Part shown: in pieces, positions 30,920 to 38,530 of the stretch
Numbering within the stretch: position 1 is the stretch's first letter
Layout: every line of letters starts with the position of its first letter
Virus record (IMG/VR): IMGVR_UViG_3300045789_000176
Span: 1-45,376 of that record
Strand: one strand, 5' to 3'
DNA length: 45,376 bases
Origin: a virus
Position numbers and translations under genes: made by a program
Notes under the pieces: generated by a model
Told to the model about the DNA's origin: nothing
The model's database searches: none
The model's input: only the letters and a program-made list of their open reading frames with translations

Positions 30920-31271
30920 ACGATTGCTCGACTAGCGGCACTACTTTTAGGTCCATTAGACCGGCCTTACGGCGGGCTTCGCGGCGTGTAGCAAGTCGGC
31001 GCTCTGTAGAGTTAAGTGCTTCTACTTCGTCACTGTCCATGCCGATGTCATTGTCCTTGAGGAACTTAGAGATTGCACTCAGCATAGCTGGGTTAGGCTC
31101 ACCTACTTCATTCAGTAGGGCGAGTACCATTTCGCCTTCTAGTTCGTCGTGGTTCAAATTGTCGATAGCATCAAGCTGTGCAAGATACTTGTCGAGGGTT
31201 CGTTTGAACACCTTGGCTAAAAGACTGTGAAGCCCGCCTAGTACGTTCTCTGTTGCGGCCCCTTTAGCCAT
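30906..31271 (-). CDS. Terminase small subunit (T7 gp18-like)
   Basis: The 121-residue, mostly helical protein lies directly before the large subunit, as in T7. Central acidic helices and a basic C-terminal segment (STERRLATRREARRKAGL) fit a DNA-binding oligomeric packaging factor. AGGAG precedes the ATG. Sequence alone gives only family-level support, and position makes the call firm. Confidence 0.85.
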   Translation of the reverse strand: MAKGAATENVLGGLHSLLAKVFKRTLDKYLAQLDAIDNLNHDELEGEMVLALLNEVGEPNPAMLSAISKFLKDNDIGMDSDEVEALNSTERRLATRREARRKAGLMDLKVVPLVEQSYGTS

Positions 31272-31280
31272 AGTGTTCTC

Positions 31281-31613
31281 CTATTTAATTGCGTCTTCCA
31301 GAATGAGCATACGCTCTTCCATGTTGAGTATGCGAGAGTCTCTGCGCCCCGCGTCACGTTCCATTTCGTCTAAACGTGCGTTGCGTAGTGCAATAGCGGC
31401 TGTCGCTTCCTTTTGTGTAAAGACTTCATCCTGCTTTGACTCGTACCTGTTAATAACCACTCGCAACTCTGCGATAGCTACATTGGCCTCCATAACGGAG
31501 TTACCAACCCATAGAATACCTGCTGTGGCTACCGCGGACATTACACCCACGATAGCCTTGAAGAAGTCGAATTGCCCCACCGCGTTATGCGTTAGGGTAT
31601 TCATATCTGTCAT
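31281..31613 (-). CDS. Membrane-anchored coiled-coil protein, candidate inner spanin
   Basis: The 110-residue protein has one transmembrane segment at about 18-37 (AIVGVMSAVATAGILWVG) followed by a long coiled coil (40-108), which fits a membrane-anchored periplasmic coil like i-spanin Rz. It lies between tailspike and terminase, not beside the endolysin. No overlapping lipoprotein gene (Rz1) is seen, so it may instead be a holin-like or virion accessory protein. Confidence 0.6.
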   Translation of the reverse strand: MTDMNTLTHNAVGQFDFFKAIVGVMSAVATAGILWVGNSVMEANVAIAELRVVINRYESKQDEVFTQKEATAAIALRNARLDEMERDAGRRDSRILNMEERMLILEDAIK

Positions 31614-31621
31614 TTCTTGCC

Positions 31622-34150
31622 TTATCTAACTTGTATGCGGAAAGTCTGAGTATTACCCGCGTTGTTAACCACACTAATAGCTTGATTAGCTAGGCTTAGG
31701 TTAATACCGAAGTTGCCCGCAGTGACGCCAGCAGTACCTGTTGGGTACGTTGATACGATGTCTACTTTGCTCTTGTCCGGCGCTGCGTTAACAGTACCTC
31801 CAGTCGAGTCTTGAAGAATAGCGTTGATGATGTACGGACGTGCGCCAGTACGCACATTGCACATATCCACCATAGCTGTAGAGGAACCTACTGGGATTCG
31901 GGCGATCTGCCCTTGATCCAGTCTGAAGTACCAAATACCGTCTACCATGATCTTACCACCTACTTTAGGCTCAATCGTTCCCGGTACTCCGAGAAGGAAC
32001 GGCTTAGTAGTAGCGGTGTCTCCAGCGGCCACTGTAACCAGTAGGTTATTGAAGAAGCAGTTGTCCATAGTAGCAGTGCTTGAGTGCGCGATGTACTGGA
32101 ACTCAGTGAGTGCGGTGCCCTCGTTGCTAACCGTGAGGTGCCAGTCCTCGAACACAAGGTTACGCAGATCGGCACCCGTACCCGAAAGTACCACGCCGTA
32201 TTTAGCGATAGCCTTAGCCCGCACGTTGCGTACCGTAGTAGTGACACGCCCAGCGAAGGGGTCCGAGAAGTCGATAAACACGACCTGATCTGGACGCTTA
32301 GAGTTATCAACCGATCCCACTACATGCCGGAAGTCGGCGCTGCGGTCTTGCTCGCTGTACTCGTCGCTGTACACAACACCGTCGATAGTGCTGCCTGAAC
32401 AGTAGTTGATGTTTACAACAGTGTTACATGCGCCGAACTGCGAGTAGTTGTACGCGATTTCCTCTCGCCCTCGCAGGTTAAGTCCGCCGTAGCAGTCAAT
32501 ACCCATGCAGTTGATATAACGAGAGAAACGACCAGAGCCGTGCGAACCAACAACAGTTTGCTGCTGATTACCGCCGGGCCAGTAAGAGAACCCCTCATAG
32601 GTTAGCCCACCGCCGATGCCGACCACGTTAATGACCTCACCGTGCTCTGTATACCCACCTGCACCGGACAAGTCAACAACGCGTCGGCAGTTGCTTCCAT
32701 GCACGTTATGGATACGCGGGTTAGAACAGGTTTCCACACTAACGCCGTACCCAGTGCCGCCGAACAGGCTGTGCGAAAGGTTAGCGCCATACACCTCTAG
32801 GTTATCCACCAGCGGGGCGTAGGATTGGGACAGGTGAATGCCAGTCTCGTTGAACTTCTCGATACGGCAGTTAGTAACTTTAGACATGCTAGTGTACTGT
32901 AGTCGAACACCGCGAAAGCCAAAGTCGTTAGCATTGAAGTCGATCTTGTGGTCACGAGTGAACAGCATACGATCTAGTTCTACAGTTGCTGGCTTGAACA
33001 CATCTACAATGCTTTTCCAAGCGTATGTGTATGTGTCGCCAACCTGTACGCCAGCAGGCCAAGGCCCCCGGTCCCACTCACCTGCAAGGTAGCCAGCGTG
33101 GCGGTGTTGCAAGTTGTTAGTACCCGAGCGAGCAAGGACGAACCTACGCTCACCAGCAGCAGCGCCGCTAGTAATAGTGATTTCGCACTGTGAATCCCGA
33201 CCGTTGCCAGCCAGTGTGTTAGACAGGTCGATCTGATAGCGGTCAAGATCAAAGCCTGTGACTGTACCCGTTACGAACGTGTTAGCACGGCCTGCGTAGC
33301 ATACGCTCTTTTCGATGCGTACATCAGTGGCGTCGATAACGTCCACAACGCGAAGCATTTGACCCTCTCTCCAAGCGCCACGGTTGTCTGTGTCGATAAG
33401 CCGTGAACTCTGTAGACGGAGAATGTACCCCGGTTCGATGATAGAGGTAGACGCCAGTTGAAGTCGTTTGGTTCCAACTGAGATGTCTTGCGTTACGTCA
33501 ATCTCCCCGACTACTTCGCCAGTGAACTCGAATGCAATGTCTGCTTGGAAGCTGCTACCATCTGGAACAGTCTTATTACTCTTGATACTACCGTTGCGCA
33601 GTTTGGTGTCGCCAACGATAGTCATTTTAGAAATCTCGAGTGCCCGACCACCAAGATCGAATGTGTAGCCGTTGTCTGTAGCCCACTGTAGCCAAGTAAT
33701 AAGGCCAGTGGTTTCGTCCGATCCACCGTTCAAGTTACATTGTGCCGCGAATACACTCCCACCGATTGGCTTAGGTTGTACCTTTAGTCCAGAGCCTGTA
33801 ACTAGGAATGGGGTAGAAGATTGGGTTAGGTCCACAGTGTACGGCATACCACCAATGTTAATAGTGGCTTCGCCTGTAGTACCGAAAGCGTCAGTGATCT
33901 GTGTCAGTGTACGGGTGTCTGCATTGAGTGCCTTAACAGCCTCTACACCGAGTGTGCTAACTGCGGCTAGTGCAGAGGATGCATCTTGGGCCGCTGCGTC
34001 GGCAGCTTGTTGGGCGCCTGTGGCTGCGTTGCCGGCTGTGATAGCGGAAGCACTTGCTGCGGCAGTATCCGCCTGTAGGGTGTCTCGGAGTGTTCCAAAG
34101 ATTGTACCTAAGTGGGCAGAGAGTGCAGCGATGTTTGCGTTAATAGTCAT
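31622..34150 (-). CDS. Tailspike, right-handed beta-helix, probable depolymerase
   Basis: In this 842-residue protein the first 75 residues are an Ala-rich trimeric coiled coil, and residues 80-150 form a small linker domain. From about 145 the pattern (LNGGSDETTGLITWLQWATDNG) is the start of a pectate-lyase-like beta helix with many short strand repeats (SKVTNCRIEKFNETGIHLS, NPRIHNVHGSNCRR). Such spikes bind and often cut surface polysaccharide. The start overlaps the adaptor stop (TAATG). It probably docks onto the gp17-like adaptor. Confidence 0.85.
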   Translation of the reverse strand: MTINANIAALSAHLGTIFGTLRDTLQADTAAASASAITAGNAATGAQQAADAAAQDASSALAAVSTLGVEAVKALNADTRTLTQITDAFGTTGEATINIGGMPYTVDLTQSSTPFLVTGSGLKVQPKPIGGSVFAAQCNLNGGSDETTGLITWLQWATDNGYTFDLGGRALEISKMTIVGDTKLRNGSIKSNKTVPDGSSFQADIAFEFTGEVVGEIDVTQDISVGTKRLQLASTSIIEPGYILRLQSSRLIDTDNRGAWREGQMLRVVDVIDATDVRIEKSVCYAGRANTFVTGTVTGFDLDRYQIDLSNTLAGNGRDSQCEITITSGAAAGERRFVLARSGTNNLQHRHAGYLAGEWDRGPWPAGVQVGDTYTYAWKSIVDVFKPATVELDRMLFTRDHKIDFNANDFGFRGVRLQYTSMSKVTNCRIEKFNETGIHLSQSYAPLVDNLEVYGANLSHSLFGGTGYGVSVETCSNPRIHNVHGSNCRRVVDLSGAGGYTEHGEVINVVGIGGGLTYEGFSYWPGGNQQQTVVGSHGSGRFSRYINCMGIDCYGGLNLRGREEIAYNYSQFGACNTVVNINYCSGSTIDGVVYSDEYSEQDRSADFRHVVGSVDNSKRPDQVVFIDFSDPFAGRVTTTVRNVRAKAIAKYGVVLSGTGADLRNLVFEDWHLTVSNEGTALTEFQYIAHSSTATMDNCFFNNLLVTVAAGDTATTKPFLLGVPGTIEPKVGGKIMVDGIWYFRLDQGQIARIPVGSSTAMVDMCNVRTGARPYIINAILQDSTGGTVNAAPDKSKVDIVSTYPTGTAGVTAGNFGINLSLANQAISVVNNAGNTQTFRIQVR

Positions 34151-34947
34151 TAGGTTCGCGCCTCTTCAAAAATATTGATGTAGTCCGAGATAGCAATGTC
34201 AAAGTCAACGTAAGCTAAATTAACAACTGGTAGTACAACAGCGTATTGCAGACCAGTCGCGTAGTTGCCACCAGCCTCGGATACCGTTATAGGTCCAGCA
34301 GCTAGGTCGACTTGCGAAATACTCGTTGGTGTAACAACGCCTGTTGGGCTTACGGTACAAGAGTACTGTACCTGACCACCGTTAGTGATTAGTAGTTCTA
34401 CTTCTTCACTCGGAGTAGACTCAATGTAGACCGCAACATCTGCTGCGTCACAGTAGAAACCCCCAGAGGTGTAGGTCTTTGCACTAGAAGATGTAAGTGC
34501 ACCCTTTACTACAATGTCCTGTTTAAATGTCGCCTGAAATAGGAAGTTACTCAGGGCAGATTGAACTGCCTTATCGACTGTCTCGAATATAACACCGTTC
34601 AAGTCGTCGTAGTCGGAAATCCGACCGTCCAGCATCTCGTGTGCAACATACAAAGCGTGCATTGTTGCAGTAGTCACGTTCTCGCGAGTTACTGTACCAG
34701 CTACGCTGAAGTCAACAGGTAGTGTGGTTTTTGATACTGTACGGATAAACGTGATCTGTTCACCAATGGCCAGGGTGTCCGGGATGATCCGCACCTGACT
34801 GTCTGTAAGCCAGTCGAATTGCAGTGCGCTGTCTGTGGCCCTGTCAATGTAAGCTGACACATCACTCTTGGATGCGTAGCCACCGGCGAAGTTCAGATCG
34901 AAGTCTGTGTCACCAGTGTAGTTAAAGCGTAGTATGGAAAGACCCAC
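34150..34947 (-). CDS. Tail fibre adaptor (T7 gp17 N-terminal domain)
   Basis: Residues 1-130 match the T7 tail-fibre N-terminal domain: LSILRFNYTGDTDFDLNFAG, then IRTVSKTTLPVDF, then MHALYVAHEMLDGRISDYDDL. Start is GTG 34947, with AAGGAG 7 bases upstream. An in-frame ATG at 35004 would translate through the promoter and hairpin and has no conserved sequence. At 265 residues it is only an adaptor with a small C-terminal domain and leaves receptor recognition to the spike gene that follows. Confidence 0.88.
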   Translation of the reverse strand: MGLSILRFNYTGDTDFDLNFAGGYASKSDVSAYIDRATDSALQFDWLTDSQVRIIPDTLAIGEQITFIRTVSKTTLPVDFSVAGTVTRENVTTATMHALYVAHEMLDGRISDYDDLNGVIFETVDKAVQSALSNFLFQATFKQDIVVKGALTSSSAKTYTSGGFYCDAADVAVYIESTPSEEVELLITNGGQVQYSCTVSPTGVVTPTSISQVDLAAGPITVSEAGGNYATGLQYAVVLPVVNLAYVDFDIAISDYINIFEEART

Positions 34948-34961
34948 AGGTAGTCTCCTTT

Positions 34962-34983
34962 TCTGTCTATATGTGGGCAGGTG
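34962..34983 (-). promoter_or_regulatory. Phage RNA polymerase promoter candidate (tail fibre/lysis block)
   Basis: Minus strand CACCTGCCCACATATAGACAGAA with probable +1 at 34967. It differs from the other two cores by one base (C for T). The transcript would begin 20 bases before the GTG of the adaptor gene and include its AAGGAG site. Confidence 0.75.
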
Positions 34984-35003
34984 AGAATTATCCCACCTGC
35001 CCA
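34974..35003 (-). terminator. Hairpin fused to the promoter
   Basis: A 10-bp stem (TGGGCAGGTG, CACCTGCCCA) with a 10-nt loop lies between the internal virion gene stop and the promoter start. Its 3' arm is the promoter's own upstream part. No T run follows, so it may attenuate upstream transcription or be an RNA processing site. Confidence 0.5.
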
Positions 35004-35008
35004 ACGGG

Positions 35009-38000
35009 TTACATGCTGTCCCAGAACCGCTTCATGCCGTAGTAGTTCATAAAGAACATGGCTCTGGCGTTCGTCTTGTCTTCGTAGTCGCCCTCTCCTG
35101 TGAGGACGTTCTTGATAGCACCACCTGATTTAATCAGCTTTTGGGTCTGCTCGAATACCGGTGTGTCGATGTAGGACGAATACCGCCCGTAGGGTGAGAA
35201 GTTAAGATCGTCCATGCCGAGCATAGTCGTGATCGGATCAGTAACCATTGAGATAACGCCCAGCGTTGGGCTGTACGCCGCAGCCAAGCGGCCACGATCT
35301 ATCGCGCTCATTTCTGTACCACCGATTGTCTGTGCCAGTTGAAGCACCGCATACGCGAATCCCATCTGCCATGCAGCAGCACCTAAGAAGTGCGCCTTGC
35401 CGCCGATCATAAGCTGACGTGCAGCCTGCTTCTGTGTAGCCACTAGTGCGAATGTCTTGAGCGAAGACAATAGCTTGCCCACGTCTGTGTTCATCCACAC
35501 TGATGTTTCACCGATGATCGACTTCTGTGTCTGCTGGTGCACCCCGCGCATAATAGCTTGGCCGAAGTTGTCTTTCAACTCGTCTGACCATTTGGATGCG
35601 TCCAGTTCCACTTTGCCGCCCTCTACCTTGATAGAGCCGTTGTTAATCTCCATACGGAGTTCTGCTAGGTCTTCTGGCTCTAAGCCAATGTCACGAAGCA
35701 TGCGGTCTGTTAGGTTCGTCTTTTCTCCTGCAATAGTGCGCAGGACGTTAGTGCTGATAGCCGCAGCCGACACCTTCTGCTGTGCCGCTGTAACATGGAT
35801 CATACCACTGGCGTAGTTTGTAGCCCGTTCAACCGAGTTAAGCCCGTTCTGTGCCATTTGCATTGCCACGTTCTCAGCAAGGTCTGTCTCGTCAATCGAC
35901 AAGTGAGGTGCAAACAGGATATGATCCTGACCGACAACCACCGACAAGCTGCGCAGTTCGTCATTCAACTTAACGAAGTCCGCCTGAGACATAGTGCCCG
36001 GCTTGTCCCACCCTAGCTTAGCCATGATAGGTTCCATAGTACGGGCAAGTCCGTTACCTACGATCTGGTTAGAGAAGTCCATCACCTGAGTAAGCCCTGC
36101 ACGTTGCAGTAGACTTGCTCGTGTCGCCTTAGCCAACATAGAAACCACAGGGTTAACACCGCCAGTAGCTGTGCCCATCATGTAGCCCTTGTGAGCGCCA
36201 CCGCCGAACTGGCTGAATATGGCGTCGAGGTAGTCCTTAGCAAACGGTTCTTCACCGAGGGCCACGCGCTCATAGTTGATCGTCTGCATCATAGTGCGTA
36301 GATCGGCGCTGTCCCGGATACCTTTGCTTGCAAGTGCTGCTGAACCTGCTGCGTCACCGACGTACTGTTGAACACTACGCTCTAAGTCGTCAGATAGCAG
36401 ATCGACAAGTTTGAACTTTGAACCAGCAATGGGTGTGTTCATATCAATGTCAATACGGTCTTTGAGGAAGCCCTTCTTGCTGCGATTACGTGCATCGGCA
36501 GTCAGGCGCTTCGAGATAGCAGCAACGTCTTTCTTGCTTACACCGTTGTCCTTTAGCATCTTCTCAATGCTCACGCGGCTGTCTAGGTCCATGATGCGAG
36601 CATCGGAACCGTCTACACCCAGTCCACGATCTGTGAACCGGCGTACAACTGCTTTAGCAACCTTACGTGCCAGATTAGGGTCAAGCCCAGATGCCCGCAT
36701 GTATCCTTCTTGGAACGCATCAACCATAGCCTTGTTGTTGGTGGCCTTGCGCACACGTAGGAAGTTGCTGCCAGACCAATCGTACCGGAACCAACCGGGC
36801 TTGTGGTCTACGTCCCGCGAACCGCGTACTGAGGTTTCCTCTGTGCGGCCCTTCATGCGGTCTAGGATTTCAGCGTGGGATCGGTCGATACCGTCGATCA
36901 GGTCTTTGAACTCCTTACTCGCTGGTCGCCCTGTACGGTACATAGCATCCATTTCCAGACGCACTGCACGACTAAATGCACGGTGGCTTTCTATGGATAC
37001 TGGGTTAAGTCCCTGCTTAGATATCCAAGCTGACTTGCTGTCTTGCATCAACTGTGCAGAGTGCAGCATAGCCGAGCCGTGGTAAATCTCTTTGTTCAAA
37101 CCAGCGGTACTGCCGCGCCGAACAAGTCCGCTGCCACTCTCTAGGATTTCAGCAGCTACGAAGTTAGCCGTAGGCGCACGGCTGTGCACCATGTTAGCGA
37201 AGTCCCGCTGGCCCATAGTAAATACAGCGCCTGCAACTTGCCCGAGGTCTATCTCGTACCGGCCGCCGTTCAAGCCGAAGCCTGCTACCTTCATACGAGG
37301 TAGGTTAGCACCAACGACGTAGTGGGCACCACCCGTAAGCAGGTTAACAATAGGGTTGCTAGTGTCTTCACGCTTTAGTGCGTCATAGCGGTAGTTCTGT
37401 CGCCACGCCTGCATTTCGATAGACTGGTCGATGATCGACTGGGGTGCCTTCTGTCCTTTTAGGTTCAGGCTGTCTGTTGACACAGCGCGGGGAATAGGGC
37501 CAGCGGCCTGTGCGCCAACACCCTGAGTGTCAACTAGTTCTTCACCGTCGGCATTACGAACAGCGGGCTTACCACCCGATATAACCTCACGACCATCCTC
37601 GTCAAACAAGATTGGCTTTCGAGGTGTAGATGTGTCTGCGTCAGCCTCTGCTGGAAACGGCTCATTGCTGTTTATAGGGTGGGTGTCGTCCATCATGTCG
37701 CGTTGTACTTGGGCTTCAAACTGGCTGGCTACTTTATTGTACTCAGCGTCTGCAACCTCTCCCCATAGACCCCGATCAATCCTGACTGTGCCTGCTGCAC
37801 CGTTTAGGACACCGCCCATAGCGGCACCGGCCAGCATAGAGGCGATGAAGTCTGAGGCGTCGTAGGTGTCCTTGGATACAGCGCCGACGCCCTGCCGGAT
37901 GCTTTCACCGATAACAGCGCCAGACACGCCCACAGCTACGTCACCAGCCAATCGGGCAGCGCGGGTGGACCCAGTTACCGCTTTCACGGATCGGGCCACA

Positions 38001-38521
38001 GCACCTGCTGTCCGCGCCGCCTGATAGGTGCCGCCAGACAGAAATGCCAATGGCAAGTCTACGTCGATCATGCTTGCGCCCATCTGTAGGGCGATAGCGG
38101 AGATACCAGTCTGCTGCGACAAGTCCGTGGCCACGCTGATGTCTTCTAGGATGCGATCACGCCGTGCAGTGGCGCCAGCCTTAGTCAGTGATCCCATCAC
38201 GTTGTCTTGCAAGTGCAGTGGGATATCTTTAGTTAGTTCTTCGCGGAACGGCTCTAGGTCCGCAGTACCGCTGGTGAATAACTCACCAACGGCCTTTGGG
38301 GTGTCAGCAGCCGTTTCAACTGCCGACCAGAAGTAGGATTGATTTAGAGTACCTTCTACGTTTTCTAGTTTGTTGTCAAACTGTGCTTCCTCCGACTGCT
38401 TGTCGAAGAATCCAGTACCCGCCCCCGGTGCGAAGGAGGTAGGTACTCCCGGCACAGCGGGGTTTTGTTGGGGCAACCGCTTTGGAAGTGGGTCGCGTTC
38501 AGTTGCACTACTGGTTTCCAT
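35009..38521 (-). CDS. Large internal virion protein (T7 gp16 position)
   Basis: The 1170-residue protein is last of the three internal core genes. The Pro-rich N-terminus is followed by Gly/Ala-rich membrane-active-looking stretches (GASMIDVDLPLAFLSGG, FIASMLAGAAMGGVLNGAAG) and a long helical body. T7 gp16 is ejected first and forms part of the trans-envelope DNA channel. Unlike T7 gp16, no lytic transglycosylase motif is visible here. AAGGA lies upstream of the ATG. Confidence 0.88.
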   Translation of the reverse strand: METSSATERDPLPKRLPQQNPAVPGVPTSFAPGAGTGFFDKQSEEAQFDNKLENVEGTLNQSYFWSAVETAADTPKAVGELFTSGTADLEPFREELTKDIPLHLQDNVMGSLTKAGATARRDRILEDISVATDLSQQTGISAIALQMGASMIDVDLPLAFLSGGTYQAARTAGAVARSVKAVTGSTRAARLAGDVAVGVSGAVIGESIRQGVGAVSKDTYDASDFIASMLAGAAMGGVLNGAAGTVRIDRGLWGEVADAEYNKVASQFEAQVQRDMMDDTHPINSNEPFPAEADADTSTPRKPILFDEDGREVISGGKPAVRNADGEELVDTQGVGAQAAGPIPRAVSTDSLNLKGQKAPQSIIDQSIEMQAWRQNYRYDALKREDTSNPIVNLLTGGAHYVVGANLPRMKVAGFGLNGGRYEIDLGQVAGAVFTMGQRDFANMVHSRAPTANFVAAEILESGSGLVRRGSTAGLNKEIYHGSAMLHSAQLMQDSKSAWISKQGLNPVSIESHRAFSRAVRLEMDAMYRTGRPASKEFKDLIDGIDRSHAEILDRMKGRTEETSVRGSRDVDHKPGWFRYDWSGSNFLRVRKATNNKAMVDAFQEGYMRASGLDPNLARKVAKAVVRRFTDRGLGVDGSDARIMDLDSRVSIEKMLKDNGVSKKDVAAISKRLTADARNRSKKGFLKDRIDIDMNTPIAGSKFKLVDLLSDDLERSVQQYVGDAAGSAALASKGIRDSADLRTMMQTINYERVALGEEPFAKDYLDAIFSQFGGGAHKGYMMGTATGGVNPVVSMLAKATRASLLQRAGLTQVMDFSNQIVGNGLARTMEPIMAKLGWDKPGTMSQADFVKLNDELRSLSVVVGQDHILFAPHLSIDETDLAENVAMQMAQNGLNSVERATNYASGMIHVTAAQQKVSAAAISTNVLRTIAGEKTNLTDRMLRDIGLEPEDLAELRMEINNGSIKVEGGKVELDASKWSDELKDNFGQAIMRGVHQQTQKSIIGETSVWMNTDVGKLLSSLKTFALVATQKQAARQLMIGGKAHFLGAAAWQMGFAYAVLQLAQTIGGTEMSAIDRGRLAAAYSPTLGVISMVTDPITTMLGMDDLNFSPYGRYSSYIDTPVFEQTQKLIKSGGAIKNVLTGEGDYEDKTNARAMFFMNYYGMKRFWDSM

Positions 38522-38530
38522 AGTTTGTCC

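Noticed and set aside
34948-35004. Upstream ATG start for the tail fibre adaptor
   Set aside because: It would encode the hairpin and promoter region and lies before the Shine-Dalgarno site that serves GTG 34947.
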